A DNA stretch of 64,000 bases from Eunapius fragilis (Eukaryota; Porifera; Demospongiae; Spongillida; Spongillidae). Both the position numbers and the translations under genes were made by a program. Shown here piece by piece: positions 45,368 through 56,321 of this stretch. The notes beneath the pieces were generated by a model. That model worked only from the letters and a program-made list of their open reading frames with translations. It ran no database searches and had not been told where the DNA came from. The stretch covers positions 3,002,549-3,066,548 of the forward strand of contig OY811985.1 in NCBI GenBank assembly GCA_963681505.1, given 5' to 3'. The stretch's first letter is position 1. Every line of letters begins with the position of its first letter.

Positions 45368-48300
45368 TTAATAAATAAGTACCTTCAAGAGTAAGCACAC
45401 AATACTTTGGTAGTACCTTTTATATTGCAAATAAACGATTAGCTTTTTGAACCACGGCTTCATTTCTTTGAAGGTAAGGCGTGACAAGAACTACAGATTG
45501 GAGCAATGTTTCAAGTTACTATGCTGCTTACACACACCACCTTGTACTTCAAATGCACTCGAAATGGCAACAGTTTACTTTAGTACCCCAGCTTCAGGCA
45601 ATGTTAACGTCCTGTACACCTCTAGCTGGGTGTATGATTCAGGTTAGGGAAGATTTTAGAGTTTGTCATCAATATTCACCACTGGGGTAATAAAGTAAAC
45701 CGTTATCTGCACTATATCAGAAGGAAAAATATGCAACGGTAGGGTGTGCAATTGTGCTCTTTATAAGAGCGAGGTACACGTGTGTTTACAAAACTCACCA
45801 GTGCTGACACTAAGCAGGATGCCATCAGAAAGTAGAAGGCACTATCCCAACCCTGCAGCAAGACATTCAGAAAGCAGTGATGGCACTGCATGACCAAACA
45901 ATGCTTGTACAGTTTAACTTACCGTTCTGTCTGAGAGCAGTCCTACTATCAGTGGACCAAATGCAGCACCTACAAAACATGTCAGTTTGATTGCGTCATT
46001 ATCCCCAATTTGAACCCACCCAAAGATCCAGTTCCATCAATGATAGCTGTAACGGTAGCTTTTGCAGTTAAATCATTCTTCAGTGATATATGTGTTCCCT
46101 AAGAATAAGATAATGACAACCAGTAGGTATTGTAATCTCAATTTGAGGATCAGGTCTGGTTGTTGTCCATATTCAATTAAATACATGTTTCAGCGCAACA
46201 TTATGAGTGGTAAGGTCAGTAGTTGGATGCCTAACTGTTGCAGCCAGCTGTTGCCACATTGTTGTAACATGTTAATGCTCACAAGCTGTACCACCCCCCC
46301 CCCCCCCCCCTAATGCGGTAATGTTAAATGCTAAAGTAAAATTGATAATTTAATTATATGGGATCATTGCCTAACAGAAGTTTTTATTCAACTAGAACTC
46401 TGCATGCATTTTTCATATAGAGACTGAGCATCACAATTAATGCATATACACCTTACGTCAAACGCGGAAGGTCGGGCTATGTTGAACTAGTACATAATTG
46501 TATTGAATGCGCACAACATCAGAGATACTATATTGTATCTCTGGCAATCTGCAGAGAGAAATAGGTGTGAGCCTATCACACAGACAGACAGACTATCCAC
46601 GCATTTATAATAGATTATTTGGTATCCTAGAACAACCTGTCTTAAGCACTGAAAATTGGTCTTGGAGTTACAACATAATGGCCTCAAATTTTATGCATAT
46701 GTCCCAGTTGTATGCATTAACTTTAAAACTCCCAATATATATCACATTAGGTCCCTACTTGTGATAATAATTCCATATATATGGACAGTCCACGCAAAAA
46801 TTAGCCCCTCATTTATGTATATGAATGTCATTTAGTTACAATGATCAACACAATTGACTTCCTATTATTCAACACATAATACAACATTTCTCTATTGCAA
46901 AATTTTGTATTACATCCCCTAAAGAATATACAAAGAGGAGTTGAAAGCCTGAATACCTTTCTTAAGAAGTGTGCAAATCGCTTCATACGTGGCGAGGAGT
47001 CCTGTCACTATTGATTTGTTCTATTTGGTATGTTTTATACAATGAATTTAGGTAGGTTATCTACGCTCAATGTATACCCGCCTAAATCATAATTGAGCAG
47101 GAAAATGTTCATGCACTTTGCAAAAGTATATATTTATAATGGGTGAAGTAAAAATTAACAGAAAACAAATCAATATTGAGAGGACTCCTATGTATACAGT
47201 CCTGTTGGTAAGGGACTACTATAAATTGTGCCATACTGAAATGTTGAAAATAAGATGTTGGCAGTATTAGATATAGTAAATCAAATGTTACGTTATAACA
47301 TTTTATACATATAAGCACGGCTATTATAATGACTGTGCGCTATCCCATATTATATAGAAGGCATGTGATTGCTAGATTTTTCAGATATTAATAAATTGTA
47401 GTCCATGTGCAGCACGTGCCCTTGCATATGCCAAGTGATACATGTACAATGTATTAGGCTTACTAAGTCACTAGAGATGGCAGTCGTAATAACAGCATAT
47501 GTGCCATCAACAAAAACCCCACAAATGATCAAAAAAACTGCAAAAAAGGAAGTTGTGAAGTGATTTTTATTGTAACAAGAAAACATATATATACCCATAT
47601 AATTACATTTTGCTGCCCTAACAGTACACAAGTATACGTACATGGCACCATTCAGATAGCCATACAAATACAGCAAACAATAAAGGAAAACTTGCATATA
47701 TACAGCCCTATGTGGTAACCTCCGATGAAACGAAGAAGAAAAAGCTGAGTAAATAATGGAAGGTTTTTAGTGAACATGTTATTACACATATCACATGTTA
47801 TTACACATATCATTGGTGTAAAATACACAGGCTAAAAATGCCCACGATATCGGAATGAAATGTATCAATATGTAGTGTTTTCAGACCTATTTATTTCCAT
47901 AGTTTATCTTTTTCTTCAAATTATACAACCACTTTCAGTAAAACCACTATAAAATAGCATCAATTTCAACTCCACATATCTTCCAAGCATAACGGCCCAT
48001 GTCCATATTTTAAGCACTTATTGCCCCACCAGTGTTCTGTATTCCCTGAAGGTTACCAAACTTTGGTATGGACGAATGTAAAGGGCTTATAGTGTGTAAA
48101 AATAGAATAAAATGCAGAACTGATGTGGCAATAAGTGTTTAAAATATGAAGACATGGGCTGTTTTAGCTTGGAAGATATAAGGGTTTGAAATTGATACTA
48201 TTTTATAATGGTTTATTGGAAATAGAACAAGCCTGGTTTTGTCCTAATAATATATTATTATTTTTTTGTATGCATTTGTTTATATATTTCAAAGGCACTA

Positions 48301-50771
48301 TTTGTCCCTATAAAAGGTCTTCCTACCCTCAATGATATTTTTTATATTATTTCCCTTTACTGTTCATTATTATGATTTCCTCATTCAAGTGGCTGTTCCA
48401 CTTCTCAAATTGCTACCAGCACTTACTGACGGAATAGACATGAGCAAGGTAATTGTACAACTAAAAGCCCTGGCATGAAGAACATCAGAGAGCAGACCAG
48501 TTAGAATCCCACCTTCGAACAAAGTTACTATTAATTAAGACAGTAGGTATAAGACATGTGAATACTCTCACCAAGGATTCCTCCAGCATCAAAGACTGCA
48601 GAAATGAAGTCTGACTTCTGACCTTCCCAGCCCACTGGATGATGAATCAATATAATATGTAGCATTACCCGAGTATTGTTCTGCATAACATATACATGCA
48701 TGTACTATTGATAGCAAACCCAACCATATGATTGATGCACATTACCTACAGCACCATGTGTTTTAGAAAGGAAAGGACTGTTATACTGCTTCATTTAACA
48801 TGTAGTCAGTTCATGTGCCAGAATATGCATTCAGTAGAGATTTTCTGGCCATAGATAAGAACACTTACATGATTTTTTCACATACAATGGTAGCCAGAAG
48901 AGGAATGTGTAGCTAACAAGCTTGTCAAAGAAAAGTGATAAGGAGTACTCTATTACTCCCTATAAGAGCACACTGGATGGAAATAATATTTCTTTATTTG
49001 TTATTGGCTTAACTTACTGGTATCATAAGTGCCCTGAAAAAACTGATGGCCTTTTTCTATAAACAATAAGTCATTTTAGTAATACATAACATGCATGTAC
49101 TTACCTCCTGAAGTGGAGGCTCTTTGACAATGATTTTAGCAGTACTGGTTGTGCTGTAGTGTCTCTGGTTTATCATTGACATGGGCGGATCACTAGCAAT
49201 ATCATCAGTTGCAGGGCTGCTAAATTCTGTTTCTTTCAAACTGTGAAGTTCCCTTTCCTTTGGTTCCATTCTTTTTGGGTCGCTGAATTCAGTCCCCATT
49301 GGGCATTTAAATGGTTCAGGGTTACCATCCATTGCTACAGCAATAGCAGATTTCTCTTCATTAGCTTGGATTTCCTCCTCCTTTTTTATGATGCGTGAAA
49401 ATGTAAAATGGCATTCCAACAATCTGCACGTACCCAGAAGTGAACTGGAGGTTGAAGTCCCACATGCACAGGATCTAGAAAAAAAAAAGGGTTTGCGATG
49501 TGATTTGGAATTCTGAACAGATTTTAGGATTAAATGATGTACCGACAACCATGAACAGGAAGATGATGGTGGTTACTGCAAATGTAATGAACGCTGGTAC
49601 CAAGAAAGCCCACCCCCAAGGAGAGTTAGGTGTATCAGTCCTTGCCCAAAATGAAGGTATGAATGTTCCAAGAATGTTTCCAAGTGGCGTATGTGCATAC
49701 CAGAGACCAAGGATCAAGCCTCGCCTGTTGTTAGGCAGTATAGAAGACCCAGTAATACAACTCAATTACTAATATCACAGACAGCAAAACAATACATACC
49801 GCTGTTTTCCAAACCAGTGTCCAATGATGGCTACCACTGCAGGTAAGCCAGTGGCCTAAGGGATAAACATGTAGTAAGCTAATATTGTAGTACACTTGAA
49901 TATAGTGCTACTCTGTGCACTCATATTCATCACACCAACCTACCAGCATTATTCCGCCAAAGATCTGTACTATAATGAAGTATGCAATGTGATGTATATC
50001 AGCGAAGTAGGCAATTCCCAGCAGACAAAGATTCACCACACTCCCTAAGATACATGAAGCACAAACATTCTACTAGCTAATGCATATATCTTATGCATGT
50101 TAAGAAAAATCTAATTAAACATGCCTTCTAATATATCCAAACACCTTATAAATGACTTACCAAGCATTCCTATTACAAGGTAGTATCTCAGATTGACTCT
50201 GTCTGCTATAATGCCACTGGCAAAAACCATATTGACATGAATTACAGCTCAACATATTCACACTCAATATATAATCATACACCAGAAAAGCCACTTAATA
50301 AGGCTGCTCAGTTTGCAAATAGGATTACACTTTATAATGGATTACCTGAAGTACAGTGCGATAGCATATGAAAAGAGCCAAGAATAGTCCACATAGCCAA
50401 GGAGGGAATTCTTTCCAGTGTCTGAATTAACATAATTATCTTTTACATATATTTAATTAGCAATACAACTCACCAAAGGGGGCCCACCCAGGTGGACCTG
50501 AATAGTTGTGCATACATGTAGAGGTGTTAGTTGTGCATTGGGGACACAGCACCACCTACAAAATTAGGTAAGGATGCAATTAACATCTTTTGCACAAATC
50601 CTGAATTTTTTTCTCACTTTAAGGACGCTAAAAGGCTTTCTGGCCAAATGGTATGTTGCATATGTGATGAAGCTTAGCACAAATATGCAAATCTTGTAGC
50701 TGGAAGATAAAAACGCAATAGGATATCATGTACGTGCCCAACCTCATCATCACTCTTTGTGGTTTCAACAT
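45368..50771 (-). CDS. SLC37A: SLC37A-type sugar-phosphate exchanger, copy 2
   Basis: Paralogue of copy 1 in convergent orientation, with the same ER phosphate-antiporter role expected. Twenty exons: 50771-50743 (tentative), 50699-50618, 50555-50474, 50421-50346, 50216-50161, 50044-49944, 49855-49800, 49724-49543, 49474-49434, 49380-49105, 49056-49018, 48959-48869, 48634-48572, 48512-48427, 47744-47696, 47537-47464, 46098-46020, 45969-45923, 45852-45799 and 45490-45368. Total 1686 nt, 561 residues, and all junction phases equal those of copy 1. Motifs: TYATYHLARKPFSVLK, GLWYAHTPLGNILGTFIPSF, SLFFDKLVSYTFLFWLPLYV, GVFVDGTYAVITTAISSDL. Differences: the central cytosolic loop is about 40 residues longer, the C-terminal tail is longer (ends LLLKVLIY), and intron 15 starts with GC. 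Exon 1 (MLKPQRVMM) is short and supported only by phase and a weak donor. Confidence 0.92.
46099..47463 (-). other. Long intron 16 of SLC37A copy 2
   Basis: 1.37 kb, against 367 bp in the equivalent intron of copy 1. It contains a C-run at 46294-46311 and the dispersed repeat at 46393-46615. No coding content seen. Confidence 0.7.
46393..46615 (+). repeat. Dispersed repeat, third copy
   Basis: aactctgcatgcatttttcat at the start and agacagactatccacgcatt at the end match the copies at 34.5 and 34.9 kb, with divergent middle parts. Inserted in intron 16 of SLC37A copy 2, opposite to the gene. Confidence 0.6.
47694..47695 (-). other. GC splice donor of SLC37A copy 2 intron 15
   Basis: The exon ends GGGCTGTATATAT and the intron begins gcaagt. 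The phase (1) and the next exon (TTTTTTTGATC, read FFLIICGVFVDG) match copy 1, where the donor is gtaagt. GC-AG introns are a known minor class and this donor otherwise fits the consensus perfectly. Confidence 0.85.
47940..48215. repeat. Foldback element in SLC37A copy 2 intron 14
   Basis: Arms of about 105 bp: accactataaaatagcatca ... cttattgccccaccagtgtt, against aactgatgtggcaataagtg ... tactattttataatggttta. About 90% complementary, with a spacer of about 60 bp. MITE-like. Confidence 0.75.
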
Positions 50772-51758
50772 TTTGATTACATTACCACCGGGAGCAATTA
50801 CCCGGCCGTCTGAGAGAGGATGTCTATTCCTATTGTACCAACCACACGTGGATATTTAATTACAATACTTTATTGCTGTGCAGTACACTAAACAATGTTA
50901 TATTTAAAAAACCGTGCACTGACAGCGAACAAGAGTACATTTAATTTAATACTTCCTGTGGTTCCCTGCATATAAAGAGACACATTGAATGCAACAGAAT
51001 TCCCACTCTCCATTTCCCTAAACACTACAATGTGTCCAGCAGTGTATTGTCAAAACCAAAGTTTCAGGACGTAAGGAACCAACATTAATGGTTTTTGTAG
51101 CAACTTCGATCTTAGATAGTAGAGTCTATTTTAATATCAGGACCTACGTTAGTAGGTCCTATGTAGGATTTGAAGTGTGATGAATACGATTAGCAAAACA
51201 CCAGATTCCACTATTGCCGTTGCACCGTAGAATCAGTTGGACTTTAGTGAGCGTATTTGGATACAGCCAACAATTACCTACAATGTAATAAAACTGCCGA
51301 CGCTTAGAAAGCTCAGACAACAGAGATAACGCTCTCTCGTTCCCACACTCGAACCTAAAAAAAAGTTTCTCCTTCTTCTTCCGGATCTGATAAGATAAGA
51401 TTTGCTCGGATAAGAGGTTTATTGCATTGCATCTTTGTCACGATTGAAGTATAATGTTAGCCGTTATGCGGAAGCACTAGAACCAACAAGTTAGAAACTT
51501 ATTGTCGAGTTGGATTTGTTTTATTATGTTACTAACGAGAGTTATGCTTGACACAAATTTCAATCTCTAGCAAACTTAGTTTTGTTAGTATAGCCCACAA
51601 CAGATTTTATCGGCCTTTGGAAGACATAAAAGTGGGCGGGCACGTGTCGTTGAACACGTTCTATATTTCATATAGTGCATGCGCTACAGTTACTATTATT
51701 CAATTGTTGTCACGGTTGTATACCAAAAGCTTGACCTGTCTGGTTTGTTTTCTTCAAA
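50772..51758. other. 5' flank of SLC37A copy 2 and spacer
   Basis: The promoter of SLC37A copy 2 should be here, but no TATA box is obvious. A short inverted repeat (aggacctacgttagtaggtcct) occurs near 51140. No gene seen. Confidence 0.4.
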
Positions 51759-52119
51759 ATGCCGTCACGTCGATCGCGAAGAGAAAAGAATCGTTCAAAG
51801 AAGATCGCAAAGTTAAATGATGACTGTTGTGTTGGCGAGTCGCAAGATATTGAGGAGCGTGACAGTTTTCAAGAAGCGCATGAAAAAAAAGAAGACTTGC
51901 GACAGGAAGCGCTACAAAGCCGATCATGAGAGTAAGAAGGATAGCATGAAGGCCCAATACTGGCTTGATCCGGAAAGTAAGAGAGAGAGCGCTAAGGCCC
52001 AACACTGGCTTGATCCGGAAGGTAAGAAGGATAGCGCGAAGGCTCAATACTGCCTTGATCCGGAAAGTAAGGAGACCGCTAAGGCCCAATACTGCAGGAA
52101 AAGAAATACTATGAGGTAG
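51759..52119 (+). CDS. Repeat protein of YKADPESKKxS type, probably transposon-linked
   Basis: An ATG at 51759 opens MPSRRSRREKNRSKKIAKLN. A second frame (51817-52119) carries the repeats: RYKADHESKKDSMKAQ, YWLDPESKRESAKAQ, HWLDPEGKKDSAKAQ and YCLDPESKETAKAQ, that is 15-residue (45-bp) tandem units starting at 51907, 51958, 52003 and 52048. The two frames suggest one frameshift in a short basic protein. I associate Y-K-A-D-P-E-x-K-K repeats with N-terminal parts of Helitron-linked and similar proteins in sponges. No helicase or nuclease follows here. Confidence 0.5.
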
Positions 52120-52337
52120 GAGTGTTTGCAATGTTTGGATGCAATATGTCCTACACGCATGGGAACGATGTATTGTATCGTGCATGTGCGTGTGTTCGTC
52201 TGCGAGATAGGAAAACGAATAACGCCAGATCAATTTGCATTGGAGTATATGCTTGCCAGCTTTGATACTCTCTGAGGGGATTTTTATACCACATTCACAC
52301 TACATGTCTGTGAATGTTGACTATTATATTTTTGCAA
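52120..52337. other. Spacer after the repeat ORF
   Basis: No feature recognised. Short self-complementary runs only. Confidence 0.35.
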
Positions 52338-53430
52338 GGATAAAACCACATGCCTGTCAATGGATACCATATATGGTGGCCCAGCATGTGTCTTTTAAAC
52401 CTTGCCATACAGGATGTAGCATCTATGGCTGGTAAAACATGTTCCCTAGGTTCTCTGTGTAAACAATATTTTATCTTACAGCTGTACAGTCTATAAAACC
52501 ACATGCCTGCCTCCTTCCTGTATGGATACCATATTTGGTGGCCCAGTATGTGTCATAGCTTCTATGGCTGCTAAAACATGCAGGACCATGATGATCTCTA
52601 ATTTTCAGCTGGAACCTATTACATGCACCTCTCTTAAGAGCTATCTATCTGCCTCGCTTTGCAGGACTAACTAACTTCCTGCATGATTCCATGTGTGGTG
52701 TCCCAGCATGTGGTCTTAAACTTTGACACATATACTGTGGCTGCAAACCTGAACATGGAGCAATCCTTCCCTGGGTTCTGCAGTACATCATCTGGAACCA
52801 ATTACAGCTCTTTTAAGAGCTGTCACTCTGACTAAGAGATTATGCTTTGCAGGATTATCAAATGGCAAATGGGGTTGCAGCTGTGACCTTGACTGCATGT
52901 AAATTAATGGATCTGTCTCTATAGGCCCTAACCCCGGAATATGAGTTCACACAATTATATGTTGTACTTAACTCACAATCCAATCCTTATATCAGTTGAT
53001 GTACGTTCTCTATACAAAACTGCTCTTAAAAATAGGCTTGCCTCCCTCACATGTATGTGTTCATATGTCAAGGAGTCTACAGCTGCATGGCATGTGAACA
53101 TGTTTCTCTGTGTCAACATTTATCTTGCAACTTTGCATTCATAAAACCACAAGCCTGCCCCTTCCTCCATAAATGGTGGCACAGTGTGTGGTCTAATACC
53201 TAGCTTCTATGGCTGCTAAAACATGCACATGGACCACCAATCATCCTCCATGATGTTCTCCTGTTTTCAGCTGGAACCGGTTACCTATTACATGCAGCTC
53301 TTTTCAATTTGGATAAGCGATTATGCTTTGCAGGACTAACTAACTTCCTGCATGATTCCATATATGGTGTCCCAGCATGTGGACTTAAAATCTCTATGGC
53401 TGCAAACCTGAACATTCCTGTGTTCTCAAG
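52338..53430 (+). repeat. Degenerate long-period repeat array
   Basis: Units starting taaaaccacatgcctg recur at about 52341, 52493 and 53143. Each is followed by gataccatatatggtggccc-type sequence, cttctatggctgctaaaaca and a ttcagctggaacc segment. A second sub-unit (gcaggactaactaacttcct with gtggctgcaaacctgaacat) occurs at 52663 and 53331. The block 52493-52860 is duplicated at 53143-53440 with changes, a period of about 650 bp. No continuous ORF. Confidence 0.75.
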
Positions 53431-53799
53431 TACATGATTGTAATTTATATATTTTTACCCATGCATAAGTTAAAGTGGCAGCAACCCTAGGCCTCTCTCT
53501 ACACATGATTGTGTGCAGTTTCACATATATCAGCAAATACTAGCCATTTGAAATGCAGGCCGTCTTAATTCAGCCCCACCACCACCACCGCATATATATA
53601 GTTGGTTTGTTCAACACATTTATTATGGGAGGCCGTTCCAATAATTTAATCCTTCCCTCGTATTAGATCAGTTTTGGTTTATATAAAGCAACTTTCTCAC
53701 TCACTCTTTACTTTAAGATATGGAAGAGGTATGCATGTGTACATAGGATTTGCATGCATGGCATTATATCTATATAATATATATTATTACCCTTGTAGG
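53431..53799. other. Spacer with (CCA)n tract
   Basis: Contains accaccaccacc near 53580 and AT-rich DNA. No gene seen. Confidence 0.4.
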
Positions 53800-54254
53800 T
53801 CACAGCAGAAGAAGCTGAGAATCTGTTTGTTGTTGACTCGGGTGAGGAGGGCCCTCCCTACTCTCCGATACTGGTCTTGGTCCCTGCTCCGGTCCTGCTT
53901 GCCCCAGCTCTGGCCTCAGCTCCGCCACTTCCCCCAGCTCCGCTGCTCCCACCTGTGCCACTGCTGGCCCCTGCTCTGCTTGCCCCAGATCCGCCGCTGG
54001 CCCCAGCTCCGCCACTGCCCCCAGCTCCGCTGCTCCCACCTGCGCCACTGCTCCACTGGCCTCAGCTCCGCCACTGCCCCCAGCTCCACCTGCGCCACTG
54101 CTGGCCCCTGCTCCGCTGGCCCACGCTCTGCTTGCCCCAGCTCCACCGCTGGCCCCTGCTCCGCTGCTCCCACCTGTGCCACCGCTGGCCCCAGCCCCAT
54201 GGGGAATATGGCCCCATCCGTACTGGGGCCTCTCGGAGCTCGGCCGTATAGAAG
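53800..54254 (+). CDS. Proline/alanine/leucine-rich ORF built on a minisatellite
   Basis: A possible acceptor (ttgtag, 53799) leads into VTAEEAENLFVVDSGEEGPP, then a long low-complexity run of LAPAPPLPPAPLLPPAPLL type, ending at a stop about 54251. The DNA is a GC-rich minisatellite of degenerate 15-18 bp units (ccagctccgccactg) in otherwise AT-rich surroundings. The non-repetitive start suggests a true exon, but the repeats keep more than one frame open, so coding is uncertain. Confidence 0.4.
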
Positions 54255-54532
54255 GCTTTATTATAAATTTATAATTACAACTAATGTTTTTTGAATGCTA
54301 TATAGCAGGGCTACCGATTGCGCCGTATCGATCTTCTGACCAAGTTAAAACAGTTTAGTTAAGAGCATGCATGTAATTGCGCAGGGATGAATACTTCCTC
54401 ACCATGCGAAGTAATCTTGCATTACACGGCACGATTATTCAATACATGTATCTCTGATATAATACATGTTTATAATTTTAGCTTTTTACCACAGGCGGAT
54501 CCCGACTCCGGCTCCTAGCATAAAAATGTGTG

Positions 54533-54839
54533 AAACAAGATATAAAAATTTAATTAAAATAAAATTGGTGATGTAGGATTTGTAGACAGGAATTGAGTAA
54601 AAAGTAAGGAAACAAGGAATTACGGATATTAAGCATTCATTTAATTATAAATATTACAGACCTACATTATTTAGCAAATCTACCTCCTTGAAATTCTGTG
54701 CTAAATGTAGGTCTGTAATATTTATAATTAAATGAATGCCTAATATCCGTAATTCCTTGTTTCCTTACTTTTTACTCAATTCCTGTCTACAAATCCTACA
54801 TCACCAATTTTATTTTAATTAAATTTTTATATCTTGTTT
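54533..54839. repeat. Near-perfect foldback element
   Basis: aaacaagatataaaaattta at the left and taaatttttatatcttgttt at the right begin arms of about 140 bp that pair almost without mismatch, to about 54680 and 54700. Inner ends are acagacctacat / atgtaggtctgt. Different sequence from the CAAGTAAT family. The near identity suggests recent origin. Confidence 0.85.
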
Positions 54840-56005
54840 ATACTTCGATCGATCGATCGCGCAATCCGCACAGCAATGCTGCGAACGTAGCACAATACAA
54901 TACTAGATAGTATATATCCTCTTACCTTAAGGTTGGATTAAATCTATACAAATATGCCTTTTCTAAAAGCCATGTTCCTAACGGTAGCTTGCTGAAGATG
55001 ACCCCTCGTTTGCGATAATCACCCGCCATTCTTTGACCTCGTGGTGCATTGACTGCGTTCCGTGGCAACTTATATACACGACGGTACGTGCTAATTGCAC
55101 GTGTAATTCACGTTTTCACCCGACACTTACTACTACGCTTTTTTTTTGGTACCTCGCACCGGTCCTCGCATGAGGACGCACTCTATATGCATTGAGTGCG
55201 TGCTGGTAGATTAAGAGCCCTAGTTGAGTTAAAGCGTCTGTGCATGGCAATAAGGCTCTAATTACTCACCATTGGAATTGCGTGCATGGAAAAGCCTTAT
55301 ACAAAGTTCATCCGAAAAAAAACAAATCCAAGATTGCTAGCTATGAATGCATAAATTCCCATTTCGGACGTTTATACATTTTCCCTGTGCTCTGCGTCAG
55401 AGCTGAGCATCAGAAATATTTCCATGTTTGGTGGCTCAACTGACATGCCAATGCAATTGCAGGCCCGGCCTGCATACAATATGGCATGGGTGGGTTATCT
55501 TATACGTATGTACATGCATGCCCCATAATACATAACCAGTACTGGCCGTAAACATTTGCGTGCGCGGACTGCAAAGACATTAAATTTCAGCGCACATGTC
55601 ACCATATTTTCTAAAGCGCAGCCCACGCTATAATTAAAAAAAAAAAAAAAATCCCTTTATTTCTTGATGCTACCCCGAGATTGAGAAGAAATTGTTGATG
55701 CAGGCTAGCGCTTATAGTAATCGATGGTCTTATAGTTCCTCCAATACTACACGATGAGTCCTATATGCACGCGTACATGTACATATTATCCGTATGTACT
55801 ATTAATACAACAAGCTCGCGTAATCAGCTGAATTAATAGTACTCTCATCTCGCGGTATTAGCATTTAAAATGGTGACGTGACCAATTAACCTACAATACA
55901 ACTATATGTACGAGCAAACCTCCTATCACGTGTGCGGTGCATCAATTAGTATAGACTGCACGGCGCAAATGCCTCAGTGCGCGACCTACGTGCGCAAACC
56001 CTCGT
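54840..56005. other. Intergenic stretch without recognised gene
   Basis: Contains (gatc)n near 54848 and an A-run at 55636-55650. No domain-bearing ORF. Confidence 0.45.
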
Positions 56006-56019
56006 CAGAGGCGGATCCA

Positions 56020-56051
<32 letters not shown>

Positions 56052-56313
56052 TGGGCCCCTTTCATATATGGTAACGCCCCCTCTTCTGCTAAACAGCCCC
56101 TCCCCCTTCCCCGCTTTTTGTATCGGGCCTGAAGCACTGGCCCCCCCCCCCTCGCTTTTCGTATCGGGCCTTAAATGGACAGCACCCCCCCCCCCCCCCC
56201 CCCCCCCCCCTGTTTTTCGTATCGGGCCTGAAGCGGACAGCACCCCCCCCCCCCCCGCATTTCGTATCGCGGGTCTCAACCCCCCCTTTTGGAAAACCCT
56301 GTATCCGCCCCTG
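56006..56313. mobile_element. G-rich DNA transposon with internal tandem repeats, inverted relative to 7930-8345
   Basis: Starts CAGAGGCGGATCCAGG and ends CCCTGTATCCGCCCCTG. ctcgt on both sides is a perfect 5-bp target duplication. The inside has about three units of tttcgtatcgggcctgaag with gacagcacccccc, the reverse complement of the repeats in the 7.9 kb element. G- and C-runs of 20-30 bp. Non-coding. Confidence 0.8.
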
Positions 56314-56321
56314 CTCGTACT

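Noticed and set aside
51754-52233. 159-codon antisense ORF with LTFRIKPVLGL repeats
   Set aside because: The antisense shadow of the DPESK repeat unit. The sense reading matches a known style of repeat protein.
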